From contig CALFRK010000090.1 in NCBI GenBank assembly GCA_937919625.1, positions 1 to 51,033 on the forward strand: DNA of 51,033 nucleotides. The letters are read 5' to 3'. The notes beneath the pieces were generated by a model. The model was not told the origin of the DNA. It made no database searches and saw nothing but the letters and a program-made list of their open reading frames with translations. Each line of letters opens with the position of its first letter. Within the stretch, counting starts at the first letter, position 1. The stretch comes from an uncultured Ilumatobacter sp. GTDB taxonomy: Bacteria > Actinomycetota > Acidimicrobiia > Acidimicrobiales > Ilumatobacteraceae. This document shows positions 25,890 to 32,652 of the stretch, piece by piece. Position numbers and translations under genes: made by a program.

Positions 25890-26225
25890 GTGACAGGTGG
25901 GAAACCTAAGGTGAAGCGGTTTGTCGTATCTGAGAACTCAATGCTACCCACGCTGAAACCGGGCGACGGGTTGGTCGCCCTCAGGTCTTTACGTCTGCGC
26001 CGTGGGCAGATCCGATGCTTCGAACATCCACATCGACCTGGCTTCTGGCTGGTCAAACGGGTCGGGGGCGTGAGCGGTGACAGCTTCGAGGCCTGCTCCG
26101 ACAATGATTCCGCTGGCGCCACCGACTCGCGATGGTTCGGATTCGTGCCCTCACAAGGCAGCTACCGGTTGCTCTTCCGCATTCCTCGGCGCCTGATCGG
26201 TGGCAAGCCCGGTTCGGCCTCGTGA
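25890..26225 (+). CDS. sodX: Nickel-type superoxide dismutase maturation protease
   Basis: Small S26/S24-type serine protease expected to remove the SodN propeptide so that His1 can bind nickel. Catalytic Ser is in SENSMLPTLKPGDGLVAL and catalytic Lys in WLVKRVGGVSGD. It lacks the membrane anchor of signal peptidase I, as SodX proteins do. Length is 111 aa from GTG at 25890; a GTG at 25911 would give a shorter form beginning VKRFVV, which matches the usual SodX start more closely. Its position opposite sodN supports the function. Confidence 0.86.
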   Translation: MTGGKPKVKRFVVSENSMLPTLKPGDGLVALRSLRLRRGQIRCFEHPHRPGFWLVKRVGGVSGDSFEACSDNDSAGATDSRWFGFVPSQGSYRLLFRIPRRLIGGKPGSAS

Positions 26226-26332
26226 TCGGCCTTGTACCGAACACCGCGCCGTCGTGCAGGATCACCATCACCAAAATTGCGGGCACAAGGCGCGATGACC
26301 GTCGCGTTCGTTCTGAGCCCGCCGACTGAGCC

Positions 26333-26887
26333 TTAGGTGAGGTGCCGACGGGCGACCAACGTCGATTCGCCGTCGGCTTCGAGCGAGCGGACGATGTCCA
26401 CGTCGAGGTCGCGAAATGCATCGACCAGCTCGCCAGGCGGGGCGTGGAACCGCCTCGACTGGCCTTGCCGGCCAACCTGCGACAGGACGGTAATCACGAG
26501 CACACCACCAGGCTGCAGCATGTAGACCATTTGATCGTAGAGCGCCGGGTCGCGGAACCTTTGGCAGATCACCATCGCGCATTCGCCCCCCAAGTCGGCC
26601 GGCAGGCCGTCGTCGAGGTCGTGGACTCGCGTGTCGATGCGGTCGCGGACACCAAGATTGAGGGCGGCCGAGTTGAGAGCGGTGATCGCCACTTCGGAAC
26701 CGTCGAGGGCCACCACCGAGAAACCTTGCTGGGCAGCCCACAGCGATTGTTCGCCGAGTCCACAGGCGACATCGAGGCACCGACCGCCGCGCCGTAACTC
26801 GAGACCCCCGAGCCCCTTCGGCATCGACGGCGTACCGGCCAGCCGCCCGCGAAAGCGGGCATCCCACCGGTCGATGTCGTCACGCAT
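26333..26887 (-). CDS. Class I SAM-dependent methyltransferase
   Basis: 184-aa methyltransferase of unknown substrate. It begins MRDDIDRWDARFRGRL and carries motif I in CLDVACGLGEQSLWAAQ, the acidic loop VVALDGSEVAITAL and a late LQPGGVLVITVL strand. It is similar to TehB/UbiE-type small methyltransferases. The frame continues upstream, but the ATG at 26887 matches the family start and leaves a 31-base divergent region to the next gene. Neighbours give no clue to the substrate. Confidence 0.85.
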   Translation of the reverse strand: MRDDIDRWDARFRGRLAGTPSMPKGLGGLELRRGGRCLDVACGLGEQSLWAAQQGFSVVALDGSEVAITALNSAALNLGVRDRIDTRVHDLDDGLPADLGGECAMVICQRFRDPALYDQMVYMLQPGGVLVITVLSQVGRQGQSRRFHAPPGELVDAFRDLDVDIVRSLEADGESTLVARRHLT

Positions 26888-26918
26888 GAGTCGGATCTTT
26901 GCAGGTACCCTCGCTGAC

Positions 26919-27332
26919 ATGCAGATCGTGTCGGCCCTCTTCGTCGAGAACTTCGAGATGCGCCAGGCCCCCGGTCCGTCGACACGCATCGATCTCACCG
27001 GCGCCATGTTCTCGATGGCGGCGCCGTCGCCTGTCCCGGTCACCATCGGCCCCCATTTTGTCGGCCTCATCTTCTGCCCCTCCAACGAGTCGGGTCAAGG
27101 CGTGTTCGAGGTTGTCTTTCGCACCGAGATGGGCGATCCCGAGGCACCCGACGCCGTCGCCGATCTGGCCCGCAACGTCAGCCCTTTCAGCGTCGAGCCG
27201 GGAAAGTTCACCTATCGGCTGGTGCGTGGCGAGCTCGAGTTCACTGAGTACCAGCAGATCTTCGCCTATTGCCGCGTCGATCTCAGCCCGTGGCACATCG
27301 TGCCATTCACGCTGCTACCACCCGTCGAATAG
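26919..27332 (+). CDS. Conserved beta-rich protein, DUF6941-like
   Basis: 137-aa protein beginning MQIVSALFVENFEMRQ and rich in predicted beta strands (TIGPHFVGLIFCPS, GVFEVVFRTEMG, FTYRLVRGELEF), ending with WHIVPFTLLPP. The pattern resembles the small DUF6941-type beta-sandwich proteins of actinobacteria, but I could not confirm this. It is divergent from the methyltransferase and upstream of transketolase. No function assigned. Confidence 0.6.
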   Translation: MQIVSALFVENFEMRQAPGPSTRIDLTGAMFSMAAPSPVPVTIGPHFVGLIFCPSNESGQGVFEVVFRTEMGDPEAPDAVADLARNVSPFSVEPGKFTYRLVRGELEFTEYQQIFAYCRVDLSPWHIVPFTLLPPVE

Positions 27333-27356
27333 TCGGCCTGTAACGAAACGGGCCGA
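27333..27356 (+). terminator. Possible hairpin after the DUF6941-like gene
   Basis: TCGGCC and GGCCGA pair across 12 bases starting right after the stop codon. No T-run follows. It may end the upstream transcript or be part of the leader of transketolase. Confidence 0.35.
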
Positions 27357-27360
27357 ACGC

Positions 27361-27380
27361 AAAGGTGTCCAGGCACCTTT
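27361..27380. repeat. Inverted repeat AAAGGTG-N6-CACCTTT upstream of transketolase
   Basis: Perfect 7-bp arms around TCCAGG, 34 bases before the transketolase ATG. It could be an operator or a dispersed palindromic element; its centre shares CCAGGCAC with the palindrome at 9760-9780. Confidence 0.4.
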
Positions 27381-27413
27381 CCGTCGCGGGTCGGGCCGCT
27401 AACCTCGACTGTG

Positions 27414-29369
27414 ATGACCACTCTCTCCGCCGAGCTCGACCACGACGCCGTCAATCTGATCCGTGGGTTCGCGATGGATGGTCCGCTCAATGCCAACAGT
27501 GGCCATCAGGGCACAGCGATGGCGCTCGCGCCGCTGGCTCACGTGCTGTACAGCCGCCTGCTGAAGTTCGATCCGGCCAACCCGACGTGGGCCGATCGCG
27601 ATCGTTTCATCCTCTCGGCTGGGCATGCGTCGATCCTGCAGTACTCAATGCTGTATCTCACCGGCCACGGGCTGGGACTCGACGACCTCAAAGCATTCCG
27701 CCAGTGGGAGTCGGCCACCCCTGGACATCCCGAGGCCGGTCACACAGCCGGCGTCGAGGTCACAACGGGTCCGCTTGGCCAAGGTTTTGCCAACGCCGTC
27801 GGAATGGCCGTCGCCGAACGGATCCTCGGTGCACGTTTCGGCACCGAGGCAATCGATCACCACACGTTTGTGATTGCCGGCGACGGCTGCCTGATGGAGG
27901 GAGTGTCGCATGAGGCCGCATCGCTTGCTGGTCATCTCGGGCTCGGCAAGCTCGTCGCCGTCTACGACGACAATCACATCACGATCGACGGCAAGACCGA
28001 AATTGCCTACACCGACGACGCACCGGCCAGGTTTCGCAGCTACGGCTGGCATGTGATCGAACTCGGCGAGGTCGCCAATGATCTCGACGCTCTCGAGTCG
28101 GCCCTGCTCGAAGGCAAGTCCGTCACCGACCGACCCAGCCTGCTCGTGCTGCGCTCACACATCGGCTATCCCTCTCCCAATCACACCGATTCACCCGCCG
28201 CCCACGGTTTGGCTTTCAAGCCCGACGATGTCACCCGCACCAAGGCGGTCATGGGTATCCCCGACGAACCATTCTGGGCACCGGCCAATGTGGTCGACGC
28301 CTATCGATCGCATGCCTCGCAACGCGGCGCGGCCGCCAATCAAGAGTGGACCGCACGCAATGCCGATCTCATTAAATCACCAGGGTGGATCGCCTGTTGG
28401 AACAGCACCGGGGTCGAGGGTTGGTCCGATGGTCTTCCGGTCTACGAGCAGGGCGCCAAGGTGGCGACCCGTAAGGCGATCAACGCCGCCCTCGATGCGA
28501 CTGTCGAGGCGATTCCCGGTTTGGTTGCCGGATCCGCCGACCTGACCGGAAACACCGGCACCAAACTGGCAGGCCAGTCAGCACAGTCGGCAGCCAATCC
28601 CGGCGGTCGGCAGATCTACTTCGGTGTCCGCGAGCACGGCATGGGTTCGGCGATGGTCGGCATGGCTCTGCACGGCGGTGTGATCCCGGTCGGCGGCACC
28701 TTCTTCGTGTTCGTCGACTACATGCGCCCTGCCGTTCGGCTCGCAGCGCTCTCTAGCGCCAAGGCGTGCTTCGTCTTCACCCATGACTCGGTCGGTGTCG
28801 GCGAAGACGGCCCCACACACCAACCGGTCGAACAGCTTGCCACGATTCGGGCAATCCCTGACCTGCACGTCATTCGCCCGGCCGACGCCAATGAAACGGT
28901 TGCCGCCTGGAAGGACGCCGTCGGTCACGATGGGCCGACCGCACTGGTACTCAGCCGGCAAGACATCCCTGTCGTCACAGACGGCTCGGCGGTCGAGTTT
29001 GGCGCCGGCATCGTAAGGGGCGACGGCGATCCCGACATCGTGCTTGTCGCAACCGGCAGCGAGGTCGCCGTCTGCGTCGAAGCTTTCGAACAGCTGGCGG
29101 CCACCGGCACCTCGGCACGCGTCGTCAGCATGCCCTCCTGGGATCGGTTCGACCTGCAGAACACCGGCTTCCAACGCGGGATCTTCCCACCAAATGTGCC
29201 GGTGCTGTCGGTCGAGGCGGCAACCACTCTCGGCTGGCACAAGTACGCCGATGACGTGATCGGCATCGATCGCTTCGGCGCCAGCGCACCCGGGGATGTC
29301 GTTCTCCACAACCTCGGCATCAATGTCGACCACGTTGTCGAGCGGGCAATCGCCCTGCTCGCCAACTGA
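27414..29369 (+). CDS. tkt: Transketolase
   Basis: Thiamine-diphosphate enzyme of the pentose phosphate and Calvin-type pathways, moving two-carbon units between sugar phosphates. Domains: ThDP-binding N-terminal domain with AMDGPLNANSGHQGTAMALAP, GPLGQGFANAVGMAVAE and the GDGCLMEGVSHEAASLAGHLGLGKL motif with YDDNHITIDG; the pyrimidine-binding domain with FGVREHGMGSAMVGMALHGG and HDSVGVGEDGPTHQPVEQL; and a C-terminal domain. Length is 651 aa. Either the GTG at 27411 or the ATG at 27414 can start it. Transaldolase follows after 22 bases. Confidence 0.96.
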   Translation: MTTLSAELDHDAVNLIRGFAMDGPLNANSGHQGTAMALAPLAHVLYSRLLKFDPANPTWADRDRFILSAGHASILQYSMLYLTGHGLGLDDLKAFRQWESATPGHPEAGHTAGVEVTTGPLGQGFANAVGMAVAERILGARFGTEAIDHHTFVIAGDGCLMEGVSHEAASLAGHLGLGKLVAVYDDNHITIDGKTEIAYTDDAPARFRSYGWHVIELGEVANDLDALESALLEGKSVTDRPSLLVLRSHIGYPSPNHTDSPAAHGLAFKPDDVTRTKAVMGIPDEPFWAPANVVDAYRSHASQRGAAANQEWTARNADLIKSPGWIACWNSTGVEGWSDGLPVYEQGAKVATRKAINAALDATVEAIPGLVAGSADLTGNTGTKLAGQSAQSAANPGGRQIYFGVREHGMGSAMVGMALHGGVIPVGGTFFVFVDYMRPAVRLAALSSAKACFVFTHDSVGVGEDGPTHQPVEQLATIRAIPDLHVIRPADANETVAAWKDAVGHDGPTALVLSRQDIPVVTDGSAVEFGAGIVRGDGDPDIVLVATGSEVAVCVEAFEQLAATGTSARVVSMPSWDRFDLQNTGFQRGIFPPNVPVLSVEAATTLGWHKYADDVIGIDRFGASAPGDVVLHNLGINVDHVVERAIALLAN

Positions 29370-29391
29370 ACTCACTGCTCAAGGAGCATCC

Positions 29392-30501
29392 ATGAACCGT
29401 CTCGCCGCCCTCTCACAGCAGTACGGTCAGAGCCCCTGGCTCGACAATCTCAAGCGCAGCTATCTCACCTCTGGCGAGTTGGCGGCGATACGCGATCGTG
29501 GCGTGCGAGGTCTCACGTCGAACCCTTCGATCTTCCAAAAGGCGATTCAGGGCTCGCCTGACTACGACGAGCAGTTCCGGGTGCTGGCAGCCGACGAACA
29601 CCCCGTCATCGACGACTATTGGGCGATGGTGTTGGCAGACATCCACGGCGCCTGCGACGTATTCTCCCGGGTCTACGACGAGAGCGACGCGCTCGACGGT
29701 TACGTGTCGGTAGAAGTCGACCCCGGTCTCGCGCACGATGGCCCGGGCACCGAGACCGCCGCCCGTCAGCTGCACGAGCGCTTGCGGCGTCGCAATCTGA
29801 TGGTCAAGATTCCTGCCACCCTCGAAGGTCTCCCGCCAATCCAGCGGATGATCGCCGAGGGTCGCAGTATCAATGTCACTCTGATCTTCTCGCTCGAGCG
29901 CTACCAGGCCGTGATCGACGCCTACATCGAAGGGATCGAAGAACTCGCTGGCGACCCCTCGGCGGATTTGACGCGGGTGGCCAGCGTGGCCAGCTTCTTC
30001 ATCAGCCGCGTCGACGTCGAGGTCGATCGGCAACTCGAGGCGATCGGCACCGCCGAGGCGTTGGCGTTGCGCGGCAAAGCAGCCGTCGCCCAGGGCCAAC
30101 TCGCTTACGAGCAGTTCACCGAGGCTTTCGGTGGCAGTCGTTGGAAGCCGCTCGCCCTTCGCGGCGCGCGAGTGCAACGACCACTGTGGGCCAGCACCGG
30201 CACCAAGAACCCTGAGTACTCAGATGTTCTGTATGTCGACAGCTTGATCGGGCCGCACACGGTGAACACACTGCCCGAACCAACACTCGAGGCGTTTGCC
30301 GACCACGGCGTGTTGGCCCGCACGGTCGATGCCGAGATAGACGACGCCCACGAGATCTGGAATGGCCTCGCCAATGTCGGGGTCGACATGGATGCCGTCT
30401 CCGACAAGCTCGAGCGCGAAGGCGTCGACGCCTTCGCCAAAAGCTTTGACGAACTGCTCGAGGCCCTCGAAGCGAAGGCTGCCGAATTGAGAGCAGGCTA
30501 A
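29392..30501 (+). CDS. tal: Transaldolase
   Basis: Transfers dihydroxyacetone units in the non-oxidative pentose phosphate pathway through a Schiff base on Lys139 (NLMVKIPATLEGL). Other family blocks are RGVRGLTSNPSIFQKAI, GRSINVTLIFSLERYQAVI, VASFFISRVDVEVD and LWASTGTKNPEYSDV. At 369 aa it is of the actinobacterial long type. A good AAGGAG precedes the ATG at 29392. Its TAA stop is completed by the first two bases of the adjacent insertion element; the uninterrupted gene would have ended one codon identical with TGA. Confidence 0.95.
   Translation: MNRLAALSQQYGQSPWLDNLKRSYLTSGELAAIRDRGVRGLTSNPSIFQKAIQGSPDYDEQFRVLAADEHPVIDDYWAMVLADIHGACDVFSRVYDESDALDGYVSVEVDPGLAHDGPGTETAARQLHERLRRRNLMVKIPATLEGLPPIQRMIAEGRSINVTLIFSLERYQAVIDAYIEGIEELAGDPSADLTRVASVASFFISRVDVEVDRQLEAIGTAEALALRGKAAVAQGQLAYEQFTEAFGGSRWKPLALRGARVQRPLWASTGTKNPEYSDVLYVDSLIGPHTVNTLPEPTLEAFADHGVLARTVDAEIDDAHEIWNGLANVGVDMDAVSDKLEREGVDAFAKSFDELLEALEAKAAELRAG
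30490..30499. repeat. Direct repeat AGAGCAGGCT, left copy (target-site duplication candidate)
   Basis: Matches 32130-32139 exactly. It is the last ten bases of the transaldolase coding sequence, ending in the T of the stop codon. Two bases separate it from the terminal inverted repeat. Confidence 0.75.
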
Positions 30502-30534
30502 GTTCGGCAGCAAGGTGACATGATTGGTAGGAAA
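30502..30534. repeat. Terminal inverted repeat, right end relative to tnpB
   Basis: 33 bases, perfect reverse complement of 32095-32127. It starts one base after the transaldolase stop codon and ends GGTAGGAAA; beyond it the two ends still share TCC and then diverge. Confidence 0.9.
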
Positions 30535-30542
30535 ATCCTGCC
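30526..30542 (-). ncRNA. Hairpin at the 3' end of the tnpB transcript, part of a candidate omega RNA
   Basis: GGTAGGA and TCCTGCC pair (one G-T) around AAA, inside and just beyond the terminal repeat. TnpB guide RNAs lie at and beyond the 3' end of tnpB and run to the element end, so the 94 bases from 30595 down to 30502 are the expected scaffold region; the guide would then be read from flanking DNA. This is inferred from position only. Confidence 0.35.
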
Positions 30543-30595
30543 GTTCGGTGCTCACTGTCGATACTGGTCGCCGTTACCGGCGGCCCGTCCAGGTC

Positions 30596-32062
30596 TCATG
30601 CCACACGAAGGTGTGACTGCCTGGTTCTGGCATCAACAGACACTGCCGCCCCGGCCGTGGCCGGTTCGGTCTTGTGTGTCCTCAGCGCAGCGTTTCGAGT
30701 CTCCGGTCGTAGCCCGGCGACATCCAACCCTGACGGGTCGGCTTGTTGCTGAGCGTGAAGCCGGACGGCTTCACGCTCGATGTTGCGTGCAGCGTTCACA
30801 TCACGATCGATGTGGGTGCCGCACGTGGTGCAGTCGAAGGTTCTCTGGCTGAGGGACAGCTTGGCTGTCACCGTCCCACAGTTCGAGCAGGTCTTCGACG
30901 ACGGATACCACCGGTCGACAGCAACCAAGTTGGTGCCACGGTCGGTGCATTCGGTGGTGATGATCGTGCGCAACTGGCCGAGCCCTGCGTCGGCGAGCGC
31001 ACGCGCCAGCGGCCGGTTGTGTGTCATCCCGCGCACGTTGAGGTCCTCGACACCGACGAGATCGAATCGGGCGGCGAGCTGGTTGGCCAGCTGATGATGA
31101 GCGATGGCTCGAGTCTTGGTGACCCGCCCGTGGAGCCGTGCCCGTCTGCGGACGAGCTTGGCCCGGTTCTTCGAGCCGTCGCTGCAGCGGGCGATGCGCC
31201 GGTCGAGGTCCTTCAATCGTTCGAGTTGTCCGGCGAGTGGTCGCGGGTTGTGAACATGCCCGTCCTCATCGGTGACATCCGGGACCGGCCATGACAAGGT
31301 GGCCAGATGCGTGAGGCCGACATCGACACCGACCGAACCCGCGATGCGGGTATGGCCGCGCTTTTGTGGTCGGGCCGCAAGCTGGTAACGAACCATGAAC
31401 GACGCCTGCCACCGGCCACCCGTGTACGAGATCGTCACCTTCTGGACCGTCGCCTTGTCCTGCTCGACCAACCGGTACAGCCGACGCGTCGACTCGACGG
31501 TGTGCAACCAGACGAGCTGTTGCATCTTCGCCCGCACATGCAGGTTCTTCGACTGCAACAGCGTCTGGGGGAGCATCAACCGGATCGCATGGCGTGACGG
31601 ATGGAACCAAGAGAGCTGATGGTTCAACTCGACGAACGACACGGAAAGCTTCGCCGTCTTGCGTGACTTGAACCCCGGGAACCCAACCCGCACACCGGCC
31701 CGTTCCCCGTTACGCGACGCCGACCAGTTCTTGAACGCCTCCGCAGCCTGGATGATCCCAGTGTCGAAGCAATGCTTGGCCACCTCACCGGACCATGACG
31801 CCACCTCAGGCTTCACCTGGTTGAACTGCTTGCGCAACGAGTACGCCGACCACGACTGCGACGGCGTCAACGCCTCCTCAGCGACCCCAGCCGCGCGCTC
31901 ACCGGCGCGCACCTCGAGGTTCTCGACGATCGTCCGGCGGGCCCAGTTGTACGCAAAGCGTGCTGCACCAGAATAGCTGCGCAACATCCGATCCTGGGCC
32001 GGCGACGTGTCGAGCGTGAACACCACCGCACGCGTCACGAAACCCTCATCCGCCGCACCCAT
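30596..32062 (-). CDS. tnpB: RNA-guided endonuclease TnpB (IS200/IS605 OrfB family)
   Basis: 488-aa transposon-encoded nuclease, ancestor family of Cas12. The RuvC catalytic residues are all present: Asp in GVDVGLTHLA, Glu in GVEDLNVRGM and Asp in HIDRDVNAARN. The zinc ribbon CSNCG...CTTCG sits between the second and third. The N-terminal helix-turn-helix region (YSGAARFAYNWARRT) is typical. A 40-residue Gly/Ala-poor tail after the last Asp is longer than in minimal TnpBs. The start ATG at 32062 is chosen; six more residues are possible upstream. It looks intact, so activity is plausible. Confidence 0.92.
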   Translation of the reverse strand: MGAADEGFVTRAVVFTLDTSPAQDRMLRSYSGAARFAYNWARRTIVENLEVRAGERAAGVAEEALTPSQSWSAYSLRKQFNQVKPEVASWSGEVAKHCFDTGIIQAAEAFKNWSASRNGERAGVRVGFPGFKSRKTAKLSVSFVELNHQLSWFHPSRHAIRLMLPQTLLQSKNLHVRAKMQQLVWLHTVESTRRLYRLVEQDKATVQKVTISYTGGRWQASFMVRYQLAARPQKRGHTRIAGSVGVDVGLTHLATLSWPVPDVTDEDGHVHNPRPLAGQLERLKDLDRRIARCSDGSKNRAKLVRRRARLHGRVTKTRAIAHHQLANQLAARFDLVGVEDLNVRGMTHNRPLARALADAGLGQLRTIITTECTDRGTNLVAVDRWYPSSKTCSNCGTVTAKLSLSQRTFDCTTCGTHIDRDVNAARNIEREAVRLHAQQQADPSGLDVAGLRPETRNAALRTHKTEPATAGAAVSVDARTRQSHLRVA

Positions 32063-32074
32063 GCTTGACAGTGT

Positions 32075-32091
32075 CGTCACAGGGTGTGACG
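32075..32091. repeat. Subterminal hairpin CGTCACA-GGG-TGTGACG
   Basis: Perfect 7-bp arms, three-base loop, located 4 bases inside the terminal repeat on the tnpB promoter side. It may be a transposase or regulator binding site or a structure in the tnpB leader. Confidence 0.55.
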
Positions 32092-32094
32092 GAG

Positions 32095-32127
32095 TTTCCT
32101 ACCAATCATGTCACCTTGCTGCCGAAC
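32095..32127. repeat. Terminal inverted repeat, left end relative to tnpB
   Basis: 33 bases, perfect reverse complement of 30502-30534; it ends GCTGCCGAAC and is followed by CC and the direct repeat. Confidence 0.9.
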
Positions 32128-32129
32128 CC

Positions 32130-32139
32130 AGAGCAGGCT
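32130..32139. repeat. Direct repeat AGAGCAGGCT, right copy
   Basis: Identical to 30490-30499. The bases that follow (GACGG) would restore a TGA stop to the transaldolase frame if the element were removed. Confidence 0.75.
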
Positions 32140-32160
32140 GACGGCGACTGGCGTCAGCCA

Positions 32161-32652
32161 TCAGCGGTCGGAGGCACGCCGGGCGTAATAGTCGAGCAAC
32201 CGCTGGCCGTCGAGGTCACGAACATACGGAAGCGGGTCGATTCCCTCGGAAATGATGTAGTCGGTCACGGCCGCTACCGATATCGAGATGAGCTCGTGCG
32301 GATCCCACGGTTTGGCGATGTAGCGGTCGAGGCGCGCCTCGTTGACAGCGCGGATCGTGTCGGCATGATCGGCCTGACCGGTGACCAGCACCTTTCGCGT
32401 CGCCGCCGTGGCGGGATCGGCGTTGAGCTCGACAAGAAAGTCGACCCCGGTGGCACCCGGCAGACGATGGTCTGCGAGTACGAGCGCCAGCCGGCCGCCG
32501 CCGGCGACGATGTCGGCCAAAGCGGCCCGGGCGTCGACGACATCATCAGCGGTCTCCACTTGAAGCGAGCCGGCGAGCGGCTCGAGGTCGCGGACAAGGG
32601 CCTCGCGTACCTCGGCCTCGTCCTCGACGATCAATACCGCGAGTCGGTTCAT
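32161..32652 (-). CDS. Single-domain response regulator (receiver)
   Basis: 163-aa protein with one receiver domain and no DNA-binding output. The acidic pair is in IVEDE, the phosphoacceptor Asp61 in VLADHRLPGATG, Thr in KVLVTGQ and Lys in DRYIAKPWDP, all canonical. About 25 residues follow the receiver (IDPLPYVRDLDGQRLLDYYARR). Its ATG overlaps the stop of the histidine kinase gene (ATGA), so it is the likely partner of that kinase. It probably acts by protein-protein contact. Confidence 0.9.
   Translation of the reverse strand: MNRLAVLIVEDEAEVREALVRDLEPLAGSLQVETADDVVDARAALADIVAGGGRLALVLADHRLPGATGVDFLVELNADPATAATRKVLVTGQADHADTIRAVNEARLDRYIAKPWDPHELISISVAAVTDYIISEGIDPLPYVRDLDGQRLLDYYARRASDR

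Larger units (their letters stand above)
30500..32129. mobile_element. TnpB-only insertion element with 33-bp terminal inverted repeats
   Basis: A 1630-bp element between direct repeats at 30490-30499 and 32130-32139. It carries a single gene, tnpB, and no TnpA (Y1 or serine) transposase. Its ends form a perfect 33-bp inverted repeat (30502-30534 and 32095-32127) that begins GTTCGGCAGCAAGG. IS200/IS605 and IS607 elements have neither such ends nor a 10-bp duplication, so movement by a DDE-type transposase supplied from elsewhere is more likely. Near each end there is also a short hairpin (30526-30542 and 32075-32091). Confidence 0.8.

Noticed and set aside
30502-30542. The inverted repeat beside transaldolase as a simple transcription terminator
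   Set aside because: The 33-bp sequence recurs, inverted, 1.6 kb away at the other end of the tnpB element, so it is a terminal repeat, although it may also end transcription locally.
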